A stretch of 64,000 nucleotides of DNA from Borrelia hermsii DAH. GTDB taxonomy: Bacteria; Spirochaetota; Spirochaetia; Borreliales; Borreliaceae. Made by a program: the position numbers and the translations under genes. Shown here piece after piece: positions 46,206-56,297 of the stretch. The stretch lies in contig NZ_CP073136.1 of the NCBI RefSeq assembly GCF_023035675.1, positions 186,001 through 250,000 of the forward strand. Reading direction: 5' to 3'. Position 1 is the stretch's first letter. Each line of letters starts with the position of its first letter. The notes under the pieces are model-generated. The model saw only the letters and a program-made list of their open reading frames with translations, was not told the origin of the DNA and did no database searches.

Positions 46206-49124
46206 ATGAAGAAAAAAAAATTTTTCAGTTTAATTTCAAAAACTTACTTAGAAGAATATGATGCTGAAGGATGCTATTTTCAACATGAGAGCGGATTAGA
46301 AATATTTGAATTAAAAAGCAGCTCATTTAAAGAAAATGCCTTTGGAATAGCATTCAAGACTATTCCCCTAAATAATACTGGAGTCGCTCATATTTTAGAG
46401 CACACGATTTTTTGCGGTTCAAACAAATACAGAATAAAAGATCCTTTTCTTTATTTGATGAAAGGAAGCCTAAACACCTTTTTAAATGCAATGACATTTC
46501 CAGATAAAACTCTCTATCCAGCAGCATCTACAATCCAAAAAGATTATTTTAACTTATTCAAAATATATGCCGATGCTGTTTTTAATCCATTGCTTAAAAA
46601 AGAAGCTTTCATGCAGGAAGGTTATAATATAAACCCAAATAACTTTAAACTATCTGGCATTGTTCTAAATGAAATGAAGGGTAATTATTCCAACAAAAAT
46701 TCTTTAATTAATGAAATTGCCACCAATTCTCTCTTTTGTGAGGGCACTTATAAGTACGACTCCGGGGGCAATCCTATCAATATCATTGACCTTACATACG
46801 AAGAATTTATTGAATTTTATAACAAACACTATACACTAGAAAACTGTAAAATATTTTTATTTGGCAATATTGAAACTAATAAAAATCTCAATTTTATTGA
46901 AAAATATATAATTAGACCTTACACAAAGGAAAAATTAAATATTAATTATAACATAGATAAAACTGCAAGATGGAAGCAGGGTAAGACATTAAGTTTTGAT
47001 ATCCCAAAAGAAACTGAAAATACACTCGGAGTATACGTAATAAATTGGTTATGTACTGATATTGAAAATATTAAAGAAAATATCGGACTCGAAATTTTAT
47101 CAGAAATTCTCCTAGACAGCTCATGTCAATTCACTATAAACATGCTAAAGAGTGAAATTGGTGATGTAATAGCTGATGTTAGTGGTATCAACACTGACAT
47201 AAAAGAATGCGTATTTTCATTCGGATTGCAAAACGTACTTCCAGGAAAAATAGAAAAATTTAAAAATATGGTTTTTAATGAACTTAAAAATCTTGTTAAA
47301 GTAAAAATTCCAAAAGAACTCATACAAGGTATTCTCTTTGGTTATGAATTTGCATTAAGAGAAGAAAAAGGACAAGGTTGGCCTATTTCCTTAATGATCA
47401 AAAGTTTTAAAGGTTGGATACATGGCATGCATCCAACTGAAACTTTAAAAATTAATTATCATCTGGATGAGATTAAAAATAAACTAGAAAGAGGGGAACC
47501 TTACTTTGAAAATCTAATAGAAAAATATCTACTCAATAATAATCATTATACCCTAATCCATTTCAATCCATCAGATAAAATCCTTAAGGAGATGGAAGAA
47601 AAAATAGAAAAAAAATTAATGGATAGAGAAATTGATATTAAGAAAAATCCAAAAAAACTTGCCGAATTTACTAAAGATTATAATCAATTTAAAGACTATC
47701 AAAAAAAGAGCGATCTCAAATCCGGCATTGCTAAACTTCCCATGCTAAAAATAGAGGATTTGCCAAAAGAAGTTGAAAAAAGTTTAAATCTTAATGAAAC
47801 TCCTGAACTTAAAGCACATACATTCGAACTTAAGAAAAATAATAACATCTTCAGTGTGCATTTATTTTTTAAATTAGATTTGTTGCAAAAAGAAGATTTT
47901 ATGCATCTCTCTTTGTTAAAAAGAGCGATTCAAGATCTCTCTAGCCAAAATTACTCCTATGTAGACTTAAATAATAAAATCCAAAATATTTTGGGGCAAC
48001 TAAACATATATGAAAGTTATGAAGAAGATATTCAAGGAAACATGATAAATTTGTTTAACATAACTTTTAAATCATTTAACAATAAAATTCAAGAATCATT
48101 TATATTAATTAAAGAAATTTTAACCAACATAAATTTTCATGATTACGACAGATTAAAAGAGGTAGTCTTAAGTCTAAAAAATGATTTCAAATCAATATTA
48201 ATTCCCAAAGGACATATCTTCGCAACAACAAGATCAGAATCAAAATTAAGTCAAAGCAAATATCTACGGGAACTTCAATTTGGCATTACAGGAAGAGAAT
48301 ACTGGCAGAAAATCAAAATAGACATAGAATCTTTAAAAGAACTTGCATGTAATTTAGAAAATCTAAAAAACAAAATAATTTTTAAAGATAATCTCTCATC
48401 ACTGCTCATAGGTAATACCAACGATGTCATTAAAAGATTAGAAAGCGAATTATTTACATTAAGAGAAAGTTTAAGTGAAAAGACTGACATAAATAACCCG
48501 CTTACAATACAACCATCAAGTAATACCTTAAAAGAAATAATCATTATCCCATCAAAAATATCTTTTAACTCAATGAGCTTTGTAAGCTATGCAATAACAG
48601 ATGAAAATTATCCAAAAATAAATTTCCTAACACATATATTAAAAAGTGGAATCTTGTGGGAAAAAATAAGAGTCTTGGGTGGAGCATATGGCGCATTTGC
48701 ATCCATTACAAACGGAATATTTTCTTTTACATCATATAGAGATCCGAACTTTGTAAAGACATATCAAGCTTTTGAAGCATCATTAGAAGAATTGGCTAAT
48801 AATGAAATCAAAAATGAAGAGCTTTATACATACTTAGTAGGAGTCATTGGTCTTAGTACAAATGTGAAAACCAAATCCATAGAAATATTAGAAAGTTATA
48901 AGAGAAAAATGCTAAACATTAGTGATCAGCTAAGACAAGACATAAGAAATGCTTACTTTAAAATAACAAGCACAGATATTAAAAATATATCCGAACAAGT
49001 ATTACACCAATTAAAACAAAAGAGTAGCCTCACATCTCTTGTAAGCAATGCAACTTACGAAGATGAGAAAGAAAAATTAGAAGCATTAATTGGAAAAAAA
49101 TACAGACTAAAAAAAATATATTAA
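46206..49124 (+). CDS. M16C (presequence-protease-like) zinc metalloprotease
   Basis: The 972-residue product has the inverted zinc motif HxxEH as HILEH at 62-66, followed by the second-site Glu about 75 residues later (near IVLNEMKGNY), and the four-module layout of M16C insulinase-type peptidases such as PreP and Cym1. The C-terminal R/Y-type substrate-clamp region is seen as RVLGGAYGAFASI near residue 820. No signal peptide is seen, so it is probably cytoplasmic and degrades short peptides. The ATG at 46206 closely follows the lipoprotein gene. By order it is BB0228 (recalled). Confidence 0.93.
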   Translation: MKKKKFFSLISKTYLEEYDAEGCYFQHESGLEIFELKSSSFKENAFGIAFKTIPLNNTGVAHILEHTIFCGSNKYRIKDPFLYLMKGSLNTFLNAMTFPDKTLYPAASTIQKDYFNLFKIYADAVFNPLLKKEAFMQEGYNINPNNFKLSGIVLNEMKGNYSNKNSLINEIATNSLFCEGTYKYDSGGNPINIIDLTYEEFIEFYNKHYTLENCKIFLFGNIETNKNLNFIEKYIIRPYTKEKLNINYNIDKTARWKQGKTLSFDIPKETENTLGVYVINWLCTDIENIKENIGLEILSEILLDSSCQFTINMLKSEIGDVIADVSGINTDIKECVFSFGLQNVLPGKIEKFKNMVFNELKNLVKVKIPKELIQGILFGYEFALREEKGQGWPISLMIKSFKGWIHGMHPTETLKINYHLDEIKNKLERGEPYFENLIEKYLLNNNHYTLIHFNPSDKILKEMEEKIEKKLMDREIDIKKNPKKLAEFTKDYNQFKDYQKKSDLKSGIAKLPMLKIEDLPKEVEKSLNLNETPELKAHTFELKKNNNIFSVHLFFKLDLLQKEDFMHLSLLKRAIQDLSSQNYSYVDLNNKIQNILGQLNIYESYEEDIQGNMINLFNITFKSFNNKIQESFILIKEILTNINFHDYDRLKEVVLSLKNDFKSILIPKGHIFATTRSESKLSQSKYLRELQFGITGREYWQKIKIDIESLKELACNLENLKNKIIFKDNLSSLLIGNTNDVIKRLESELFTLRESLSEKTDINNPLTIQPSSNTLKEIIIIPSKISFNSMSFVSYAITDENYPKINFLTHILKSGILWEKIRVLGGAYGAFASITNGIFSFTSYRDPNFVKTYQAFEASLEELANNEIKNEELYTYLVGVIGLSTNVKTKSIEILESYKRKMLNISDQLRQDIRNAYFKITSTDIKNISEQVLHQLKQKSSLTSLVSNATYEDEKEKLEALIGKKYRLKKIY

Positions 49125-49152
49125 CAATATAAGAAAACAAAGCATAAAAAAA

Positions 49153-49401
49153 CTATTTAAGTTTTTTATACTTTTTGTTAAATTTATCAATTCTACCTGC
49201 TGCATCCACAAATTTTTGTTGGCCTGTATAGAAGGGATGTGATTTACTTGTAATCTCAACAGTGATTAATGGATACTCTTTATTATCACTATACTTAATT
49301 GTCTCTCTTGAAGTTAAAGTAGATCTAGTTAAAAACATCGTGCCATTAGCACCATCTTTAAATACCACTAAATTACTAACAGGATGTATATCTTTTTTCA
49401 T
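49153..49401 (-). CDS. rpmE: 50S ribosomal protein L31 (type B, zinc-independent)
   Basis: The 82-residue product begins [10 protein letters not shown] and contains [29 protein letters not shown], the signature of the longer L31 paralogue. No zinc-binding cysteines are present, marking the form used when zinc is limiting in other bacteria; here it is probably the only copy. The ATG at 49401 has an AGAGG site. It follows rho on the minus strand, the same neighbour pair as in many bacteria. Confidence 0.97.
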   Translation of the reverse strand: MKKDIHPVSNLVVFKDGANGTMFLTRSTLTSRETIKYSDNKEYPLITVEITSKSHPFYTGQQKFVDAAGRIDKFNKKYKKLK

Positions 49402-49458
49402 AAAGCCTCTCTTAATTTAATCAAAGTTTAGTCTAAATTTTACACAAAGTCAATTTCA

Positions 49459-51003
49459 CTAATCCCCATTACTCATGGTCTTTAGGAAGATTTCATTGTT
49501 TTTACTCTTTTTCATCTTTTCAACCAAAGCTTCAACGCCCTCATAATCATCAACACTGCTTAAAATTTTCCTAATAAGCAAAATTTTAGAACGTTCCTCT
49601 TCACTCAAGAGTAATTCTTCTTTTCTTGTTCCTGATTTTTTAATATTAATAGCAGGGAAAAGTCTTCTATCTGCCAAACTTCTATCAAGAATTAACTCCA
49701 TGTTACCAGTACTCTTAAATTCCTCAAATATAACTTCATCCATCTTGCTCCCAGTATCAACTAAAGCTGTAGCTATAATAGTAAGACTTCCGCCTTCCTC
49801 GATATTTCTAGCAGAACCAAAAAATCTTTTTGGTTTATGTAAAGCATTAGAATCAACTCCTCCTGAGAGTATCTTGCCAGAAGTTGGCATAGTCTGATTA
49901 TAAGCTCTTGCAAGTCTTGTAATAGAATCTAAAAGAATAACGACATCTTTTTTATTCTCAACAAGTCTTTTTGCCTTTTCAATAACCATCTCTGCAACCT
50001 GAACGTGTCTACTAGCTTGCTCATCAAAATTTGATGCAATTACTTCACCCTTAACACCCCGAATCATATCAGTAACCTCTTCAGGTCTCTCATCAATGAG
50101 CAAAATCATTAAAACGATGTCTGGATAATTAGTAGTAATTGCATTGGCTATCTTTTGAAGTAAAGTAGTCTTCCCGGCTTTTGGAGGTGATACTATTAAT
50201 GCTCTTTGTCCTTTTCCAATAGGCGAGAAAAGATTAATAAGCCTCGTAGAAATATTACAATTTTCATATTCAAGATTCAACTTTGAACTAGGATATAAAG
50301 GTGTTAAATTATCAAAAGGTATTCTATTTTGTGCAAATGTAGGATCCTGGTCATTAATACTTTTAATCTTAATCATTGCAAAAAATCTCTCGCCATCTCT
50401 TGGAGACCTAATCTGCCCATATAAAATATCTCCTGTCCTTAAATTAAAAAGTCTAATCTGAGACGGCGAAACATAAACATCATTACCTCCTGAAAGATAA
50501 GAATTAGATGCTGTACGTAAAAAGCCATATCCATCACTTAAAACATCAAGAACACCAGTAAATAAAACATTAATATTATGCTCAGTTAATATCTTAACAA
50601 GCAAAAATATTAATTCTGTCTTCTTCATTGTTACCGCAATAGTGTGATTAGTGCCAAGCCCCTCAACAACTTTTCTGATCTCGGTAATTGGTTTATCATA
50701 AAGACTATCAATAACTATAAAGTCCTTACCACCTAAAAAATTAATAATGTTGCTCTGCTCAAGAGTCTTAATGCTGCTCTCTAAATCTGGATCAGATATA
50801 TCATAATCAAAATCTGATGAGGCTCCATTAGATTCCCTTGATCTATCAATATCAGGGTTTTTAAATCCACTAGAAACAGATTCTTTTTTAGTTACAACTT
50901 TAACTATTTTTTTCTTAGCATTATCATCAATTTTTAATTCCTTAGAAGAATTTAAACGCTTCATTTCATCCTCTAAATCAAATTCCTCATATTTTTTATC
51001 CAT
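49459..51003 (-). CDS. rho: Transcription termination factor Rho
   Basis: Rho is the hexameric RNA helicase that ends transcription. The 514-residue product has a charged N-terminal extension (about 1-85), the N-terminal RNA-binding region with [13 protein letters not shown] and [18 protein letters not shown], and the RecA-type motor: [11 protein letters not shown] (P-loop), [10 protein letters not shown] (Walker B), the Q/R loop near [14 protein letters not shown] and [16 protein letters not shown]. The frame can open at an ATG at 51039, but the ATG at 51003 (MDKKYEEF) directly follows GAGGAG and is preferred. Confidence 0.96.
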   Translation of the reverse strand: MDKKYEEFDLEDEMKRLNSSKELKIDDNAKKKIVKVVTKKESVSSGFKNPDIDRSRESNGASSDFDYDISDPDLESSIKTLEQSNIINFLGGKDFIVIDSLYDKPITEIRKVVEGLGTNHTIAVTMKKTELIFLLVKILTEHNINVLFTGVLDVLSDGYGFLRTASNSYLSGGNDVYVSPSQIRLFNLRTGDILYGQIRSPRDGERFFAMIKIKSINDQDPTFAQNRIPFDNLTPLYPSSKLNLEYENCNISTRLINLFSPIGKGQRALIVSPPKAGKTTLLQKIANAITTNYPDIVLMILLIDERPEEVTDMIRGVKGEVIASNFDEQASRHVQVAEMVIEKAKRLVENKKDVVILLDSITRLARAYNQTMPTSGKILSGGVDSNALHKPKRFFGSARNIEEGGSLTIIATALVDTGSKMDEVIFEEFKSTGNMELILDRSLADRRLFPAINIKKSGTRKEELLLSEEERSKILLIRKILSSVDDYEGVEALVEKMKKSKNNEIFLKTMSNGD

Positions 51004-51092
51004 AATCTCCTCTATGAGATAAATTTTTAAGAAGGGCATTTTATTAAAAACAATATTTAACCATTAAATAATAAATAAACATATACACTAAT

Positions 51093-51500
51093 TCATTGAA
51101 AAGTATCTTTTAGTTGTGAAACTGTAAAAGAAAATAAATCTATGCTTTCATTAGATTTAATCATTTCACACTTACCATCAAAGACTATATTATCATTAAT
51201 AAATATCTTTTTTGTCTTAACATCGCCATATATCTTACAACCACTATTTAAATAAACCTTATTGCTAGCATTAACATTTCCCTTTAAAATCCCCTCAATT
51301 ACTAAAGTATCACAAATTACCACATCTGTAATAACTTTACTATTTTTACCTATAAAAAGTATTCCACTTTTTGAAAAAATATCACCCTCAAAAGAAGAAT
51401 CAAGATATAAAGCACCCTCAAACCTTAACTTTCCTCTGAAAATTAAGCTTGCATCCAACTTACAATCCCATTTGTAAGAATCTTTAACATTAACAGGCAT
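51093..51500 (-). CDS. Bactofilin-family cytoskeletal protein
   Basis: Bactofilins polymerise without nucleotide and help shape the wall. The 135-residue product is a right-handed beta-helix by its regular spacing of hydrophobic residues and turns (LRFEGALYLDSSFEGDIFSK, then LVIEGILKGNVNASNKVYLN, then GCKIYGDVKTKKIFI), the standard DUF583 pattern, flanked by short unstructured ends. It follows hbb by three bases and lies 90 bp before rho. By order it is BB0231 (recalled). Confidence 0.88.
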   Translation of the reverse strand: MPVNVKDSYKWDCKLDASLIFRGKLRFEGALYLDSSFEGDIFSKSGILFIGKNSKVITDVVICDTLVIEGILKGNVNASNKVYLNSGCKIYGDVKTKKIFINDNIVFDGKCEMIKSNESIDLFSFTVSQLKDTFQ

Positions 51501-51503
51501 TAA

Positions 51504-51830
51504 CTATCCCTTAATGCTCCATACTCGTTCTTTTAAATCTTTTCCTGGACGAAAATAAGCAACATGATGATCATCAACGTTAACATACTCGCCTGTTTGA
51601 GGATTACGAGCATTTTGGCGACCTTTTCTTTTCCTAAGTTCAAATGTGCCAAAAGATCTAAACTCTATAATATTATTAAGACAAAGACTATTCTTAAGTT
51701 CTTCAAAAAAAGCATCAACTACAAGTCTTATATATTTTTTCTCTAATCTTTCATTACTATTTTTAATATTTAAAGATATTTGGTCAACAATATCTGATTT
51801 AGTAACTTTGGGTCTTCTTGAAAAAGACAT
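51504..51830 (-). CDS. hbb: HU/IHF-like DNA-bending protein Hbb
   Basis: Hbb is the Borrelia member of the HU/IHF family and compacts or bends DNA. The 108-residue product has the helical dimer base (about 8-50), then [15 protein letters not shown] and the DNA-inserting beta arm with the intercalating Pro in ARNPQTGEY, and a basic tail. It has about 18 more residues than typical HU, mainly at the N-terminus and C-terminal end. The ATG at 51830 lies 11 bp after rpsT, and bactofilin follows. Confidence 0.95.
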   Translation of the reverse strand: MSFSRRPKVTKSDIVDQISLNIKNSNERLEKKYIRLVVDAFFEELKNSLCLNNIIEFRSFGTFELRKRKGRQNARNPQTGEYVNVDDHHVAYFRPGKDLKERVWSIKG

Positions 51831-51841
51831 AAACTAGTTCC

Positions 51842-52099
51842 TTATCGTAATAACAAAATACTCAAATTTGATTTTTTACGCGCAGCTTTATTCCTATGAA
51901 TTATTCTTTTCCTAGCAGCGGTATCTAACTTTTTTGAAACAAATTTAAAAAATTCCAAAGCTTCCTCTTTCTTCCCTTCTCTTATAAGACTCATACAACG
52001 CTTTTCTATTGTTTTTAATTCACTCTTAACGCTTACATTTCTCAGATTTCGCTTCAAATTTTGTCGAGCCCGCTTTAATGCTGATGGATTATTGCCCAA
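51842..52099 (-). CDS. rpsT: 30S ribosomal protein S20
   Basis: S20 binds 16S rRNA and is made of three helices. The 85-residue product has NPSALKRARQNLKRNLRN at the N-terminus and AARKRIIHRNKAARKKSNL at the C-terminus, both signatures. The start is TTG at 52099 (GNNPSA follows), with an AGGAG site seven bases upstream; UUG starts are also common for rpsT elsewhere and are linked to autoregulation. Downstream come hbb and bactofilin on the same strand. Confidence 0.96.
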   Translation of the reverse strand: MGNNPSALKRARQNLKRNLRNVSVKSELKTIEKRCMSLIREGKKEEALEFFKFVSKKLDTAARKRIIHRNKAARKKSNLSILLLR

Positions 52100-52169
52100 A
52101 TTAAACTCCTTAATGCAGCAAACATGATAAGTAAATATACCAACTAATTACAATATAGTCAATCATACA

Positions 52170-53012
52170 TCAAGCACACTTATTATAATATTTATCAATA
52201 TAAGAAAACACTTTTTGCATCGAATAAGACATTCCCTCATTATTAATATATACCTTTTTAAGAGCCTCTTCATGTTTATAAAAAAAAGACAAATAATCAT
52301 CCCTACCAAGCTCAGAATAATGAACAAATACATTATCAAAGAATTTATAAAAGTATTCTTTATGCGAAAAGATTTTTCTCTCATAAACAGAATCCTTTCT
52401 AAATTCATAAAAAATAACTAAATCTTTAATCACTAAAATATCATCTATTAAAACCTTAACACCTATAAGTAAAATAAGCAAAAATATTACTATACTACTA
52501 AATGAAATATAAAAAACAAAAATACTAATCAAGACTCGAAATAAAAACATCAACAAATAAACACCTGAAATATAATACCTTATTGGAAACTCCTGGGTCT
52601 TTGCAATAAATAAATCACTCCTAATGCTTTTAAGTTTCCTAAAGAAATCACTTAAATATTTTTTTCTTAAATAACAAATTTTTATTTTAACTCCACTATT
52701 TAAACTTAAAATTAACATACTATCTAACAATCTCTTTTCAATCCATACGATATCATTGAAATCAAAATTAATCCCGGAATAAAATTTTTTATAAAAAATT
52801 TTATTCTCTTTGCAATCAATCTCATAAAAATATCTTAAACAAGAAACCATTACAAAAAGACTTACCAACATTAAAAAAAGAATAAAAGTCCCAAAGATAT
52901 TTCTATATAACAACACATACAATATAGAAAAGCTTATATTAAGAAAAAAAATAAAAATTAATCTGATTTTATAAAAAAATAACCCATTCATATTAATGTT
53001 GTATTTAAACAT
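52170..53012 (-). CDS. Membrane protein, possibly with bacterial PH-like domains
   Basis: The 280-residue product has a hydrophobic hairpin at about 14-58, a soluble beta-rich stretch (about 65-135, with FNDIVWIEKRLLDSMLIL then SGVKIKICYLRKKYLSDFF), a second hydrophobic hairpin at about 148-190 and a C-terminal soluble region. The pattern of a two-helix anchor followed by a short beta domain resembles bacterial PH-domain proteins, but this is tentative. The ATG at 53012 overlaps the end of ychF by eight bases. By order it is BB0234 (recalled). Confidence 0.75.
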   Translation of the reverse strand: MFKYNINMNGLFFYKIRLIFIFFLNISFSILYVLLYRNIFGTFILFLMLVSLFVMVSCLRYFYEIDCKENKIFYKKFYSGINFDFNDIVWIEKRLLDSMLILSLNSGVKIKICYLRKKYLSDFFRKLKSIRSDLFIAKTQEFPIRYYISGVYLLMFLFRVLISIFVFYISFSSIVIFLLILLIGVKVLIDDILVIKDLVIFYEFRKDSVYERKIFSHKEYFYKFFDNVFVHYSELGRDDYLSFFYKHEEALKKVYINNEGMSYSMQKVFSYIDKYYNKCA

Positions 53013-54111
53013 TAAATTTAAAGAAAATTATATCACCATCTCTTACCAAGTAATCTCTCCCCTCAAGCCTAAGGCGCCCTTTCTCCTTTACGCCCTGAAC
53101 GCCCTGAAATTCAACCAAGTCATCAAATGAATACACTTCCGCCTTAATAAAACCTCTCTGAAAATCACTGTGAATAATACCTGCGGCTTCTGGGGCTTTC
53201 ATTCCATCAATAAAAGTCCAAGCTCTAACTTCCTGCTCTCCCGCTGTAAAATAGGTTCTCAAGCCCAAAGCATAATAAGTTGTTCGTATTAAATTACTAA
53301 GACCGCTATCCTTTATTCCCATAGACTCAAGCAACTCTTTTCGATCATTCAAGTCCTTAATCTCAGCAAGTTCTGCTTCAAGCTTAGCACACAAAATTAA
53401 ATAATTATTACCCTCACTTAAAGCTATATCCCTTACAGTATCTGTATATTTATTACCACAAAGAGAACTCTCATCAACATTACAAACATATATAACCTTT
53501 TTAATAGTCAAAAGATTTAAAGATTTGATAAAATTATGCCCAAATTCATCGAACTCAAATTCAATTGCCGGCCTAACATTCATCAAATGCTTCTCAAGTC
53601 TCTTAAGCATTGAAACAATTATTTTTGCATTCTCACTAACCTTTTTATCAACGCTCTTTACATTTTTTTCATTCTTTAAAATGCTTTTTTGTACAGTATC
53701 AAGATCTGCAAGACATAACTCTGTATTAATTGTGCTTATATCTCTTTGCGGATTTACATCTCCATCAACATGGATAACTTCTCTATCTTCAAAACATCTA
53801 ATAACATGCACAATAATAGAAACCTCACGAATATTGGCCAAAAATTTATTACCAAGTCCCTCTCCCCTAGAAGCTCCCTTCACAAGCCCTGCAATATCGA
53901 CAAATTCCATTACAGCAGGAACAGTTTTTTTTGACATAACCAAACTAGCAATTTCTGAAAGCCTAAAATCAGGTATTTCTACTATACCTATATTTGGATC
54001 AATAGTACAAAAAGGATAATTAGCAATCTCTGATTTTGATGCTGTCAAGGACGAAAACAAAGTAGATTTACCAACATTAGGTAGCCCCACTATTCCCACA
54101 TTAAGTGACAT
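53005..54111 (-). CDS. ychF: Ribosome-binding ATPase YchF
   Basis: YchF (Ola1) is an Obg-related P-loop protein that prefers ATP and binds ribosomes. The P-loop GLPNVGKST is near residue 9, followed by YPFCTIDPNIG, the DIAGLVKGASRGEGLGNKFL switch region and the C-terminal TGS-like domain with the RAWTFIDGMKAPEAAGIIHS and FQRGFIKAEV signatures. The 368-residue length is normal. The ATG at 54111 is 24 bp from the upstream TPR/VWA gene. Confidence 0.97.
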   Translation of the reverse strand: MSLNVGIVGLPNVGKSTLFSSLTASKSEIANYPFCTIDPNIGIVEIPDFRLSEIASLVMSKKTVPAVMEFVDIAGLVKGASRGEGLGNKFLANIREVSIIVHVIRCFEDREVIHVDGDVNPQRDISTINTELCLADLDTVQKSILKNEKNVKSVDKKVSENAKIIVSMLKRLEKHLMNVRPAIEFEFDEFGHNFIKSLNLLTIKKVIYVCNVDESSLCGNKYTDTVRDIALSEGNNYLILCAKLEAELAEIKDLNDRKELLESMGIKDSGLSNLIRTTYYALGLRTYFTAGEQEVRAWTFIDGMKAPEAAGIIHSDFQRGFIKAEVYSFDDLVEFQGVQGVKEKGRLRLEGRDYLVRDGDIIFFKFNV

Positions 54112-54135
54112 AAATAAAACTCCATAAATTAAAAT

Positions 54136-56199
54136 CTAATTAACCAAATATGCAAATTCACCCCTACCTATCTGCTGATTAAAATTTACCTCAACAGACA
54201 GATTGTAATATCCATTAGGTTCTTGGAGACCTGGATAATCATACTCAAGCAAATAAGTTCCTGTTTTTTGTCTCATCATTAAATCATAAACCCTAGATAC
54301 TCCCTCATAAGATGAAAAAGGAATAATTGCACCACCAGTTTCATTTACTAAATACTGTAATTTAGTCTCAACAGGATTATTGCCAAATAATATTAAATAA
54401 AATCTAATATCATTATTCTTATAATAACTTAAAATAGTATCTATAGAATATCTATTAAAAGCAGAACGACTTAAATCTCCGTTACTAAAATAAAGTACAG
54501 CCCTTCTTGCACTCTTTGACATAAGCTCAGAACCTGCAAGTTTAAGACTAACATCAGTCTTTACATAATTTAAATCATAAGTTCCAAGAGAATTTGTCTT
54601 ATGAATAGTACTTACCAAGCTCTCAATATTATCTACTAAAGGCACGCTTGTTGCATTTATAAAACTAAACTTCTTGTTCGCTCTAGACTTTATAAGAGTA
54701 TTTACACTCATAATCTGTTCTGACTCATAATTTTTCATAGCAAAAGATTTATCAAAAACAATTGCAATATTCATATCATTAGAAGTATTAATATCATAAG
54801 CAATTTTAGGATTAACAATGTAATACTCTTCATTGGCAATTGCAAAATTTTCACTCTTTAGGCCTATAACTGGCAAGCCATTCCTACTACTAACATTAAG
54901 TTCAACATAAATCTTAGGACCCCCAGCCTTAATTACTCGACGCACATCAACATTTAGGCTATCATAAACACTAACATCACTTTTATAAATCGAAATCTGA
55001 GCATTATCAAAGTCTGAAACAATTATTTGATTATTAACATCAATAATTGAAGACGAAATTTTAGAATCAATCTTATCTGCTTTTAAAAGCTTAACAAACG
55101 TTTTTCTTAACACGCTGTACTTATAAACACCATACTTTGAAGATATAATAATACTATTACCCGTAACATCACTACTAAGGCCTTCTATTCCCTCAAGAGA
55201 AGTTGGAATAGAATACAAATGATTACCACTAGTATCAAAAACCTCAATGGAATTCCTAGGAGCATCAGCAACATAAATATTCCCATTTAAATATGTAACA
55301 CCTGTTGGACCTAAAAGCCCCATATATCCAACTGTTTTAATACCAAAATGCAAAATAAAATTGCCTTTAGCATCAAATTTACTTATTCGCTTATTGCCCC
55401 ATTCGCTAACATAAATATAATCTCTCTCATCAACTGTCATATACTGAGGGGCGAGCAATTTACCAGCCTCAGTACCCTTCTTCCCAATTGAGCCCCTTTT
55501 AATACCAAAAGTTTTATCATATATGCCAATCTCATCATTTGCATAAAGTGTCACATATAATAGTTCACCAAGTTCAATAACATCATAAGGTGACTTTAGA
55601 GAAGTAATTCCATCCTTAATCAAAACATTAACATTATTATTAGCATCAAAATGTAATATTTCATTTCCTACAAAATTAACAGCATAATATCCGCCATATT
55701 GATCAGCTTTCAAAGACGTAATCTGATATCCATTTGGCCGTTTGTAAATAGAATTATTAAGAGAAGCGACTTGGACCAATCTTTCAACATCAAGTTCATT
55801 ATGCAATGATATACCTCTTCTTTGTTCAATTATGGATATTAACTGTCTAAAATAAGCTGCCTTGTATCCTTGGGATTGCAAATTTCGCCATTCCATCAAA
55901 GCTTCCTCAACATATCCCAACCTATAATAAACATTACCTATCCAAAAATGATAATCGAGATTGCTTGGATCAAAACTTAAAACTCTCTTAAAAGATAATA
56001 AAGCATCATCATAAAGCCCATTATTATAAGAATTAAGTGCCCATTTGAATTCTTCTTGAGCATCTTTGTTGGTCACTATACCTTGAGAATTTAAAACAAA
56101 TGCGCTTCCAAAAAATAAAGCAACTACATTCAATATTAAAACCATTTTCTTTATACTTAAGCAAATACTATACAAATTTGGTATTGTTATACAAAACAT
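54136..56199 (-). CDS. Secreted or membrane-anchored TPR, NHL-propeller and VWA protein
   Basis: The 687-residue product has a hydrophobic segment at about 19-38, two TPR units at about 45-115, an NHL-type beta-propeller at about 165-400 (units such as YMTVDERDYIYVSEWGNKRI) and a von Willebrand A-like domain from about 470 to 640. The VWA metal site is altered: IVFDKSFAM has Ala where DxSxS motifs have the second Ser. All domains are for protein contacts, so a periplasmic scaffold or adhesion role is likely. Start is the ATG at 56199; an ATG at 56145 inside the hydrophobic segment is less likely because it would drop the preceding Lys pair. By order it is BB0236 (recalled). Confidence 0.82.
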   Translation of the reverse strand: MFCITIPNLYSICLSIKKMVLILNVVALFFGSAFVLNSQGIVTNKDAQEEFKWALNSYNNGLYDDALLSFKRVLSFDPSNLDYHFWIGNVYYRLGYVEEALMEWRNLQSQGYKAAYFRQLISIIEQRRGISLHNELDVERLVQVASLNNSIYKRPNGYQITSLKADQYGGYYAVNFVGNEILHFDANNNVNVLIKDGITSLKSPYDVIELGELLYVTLYANDEIGIYDKTFGIKRGSIGKKGTEAGKLLAPQYMTVDERDYIYVSEWGNKRISKFDAKGNFILHFGIKTVGYMGLLGPTGVTYLNGNIYVADAPRNSIEVFDTSGNHLYSIPTSLEGIEGLSSDVTGNSIIISSKYGVYKYSVLRKTFVKLLKADKIDSKISSSIIDVNNQIIVSDFDNAQISIYKSDVSVYDSLNVDVRRVIKAGGPKIYVELNVSSRNGLPVIGLKSENFAIANEEYYIVNPKIAYDINTSNDMNIAIVFDKSFAMKNYESEQIMSVNTLIKSRANKKFSFINATSVPLVDNIESLVSTIHKTNSLGTYDLNYVKTDVSLKLAGSELMSKSARRAVLYFSNGDLSRSAFNRYSIDTILSYYKNNDIRFYLILFGNNPVETKLQYLVNETGGAIIPFSSYEGVSRVYDLMMRQKTGTYLLEYDYPGLQEPNGYYNLSVEVNFNQQIGRGEFAYLVN

Positions 56200-56297
56200 A
56201 TTATATATATTATACTATGCAATATCGCATATTAATATCTGTACCATTTAATATGCAATATATTTTTATGAATAAATATTAATAAAAAAGAGGAAAA

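Noticed and set aside
52163-52408. 81-codon minus-strand frame inside the membrane protein gene
   Set aside because: It lies in another frame of a longer gene with better composition and has no ribosome-binding site of its own.
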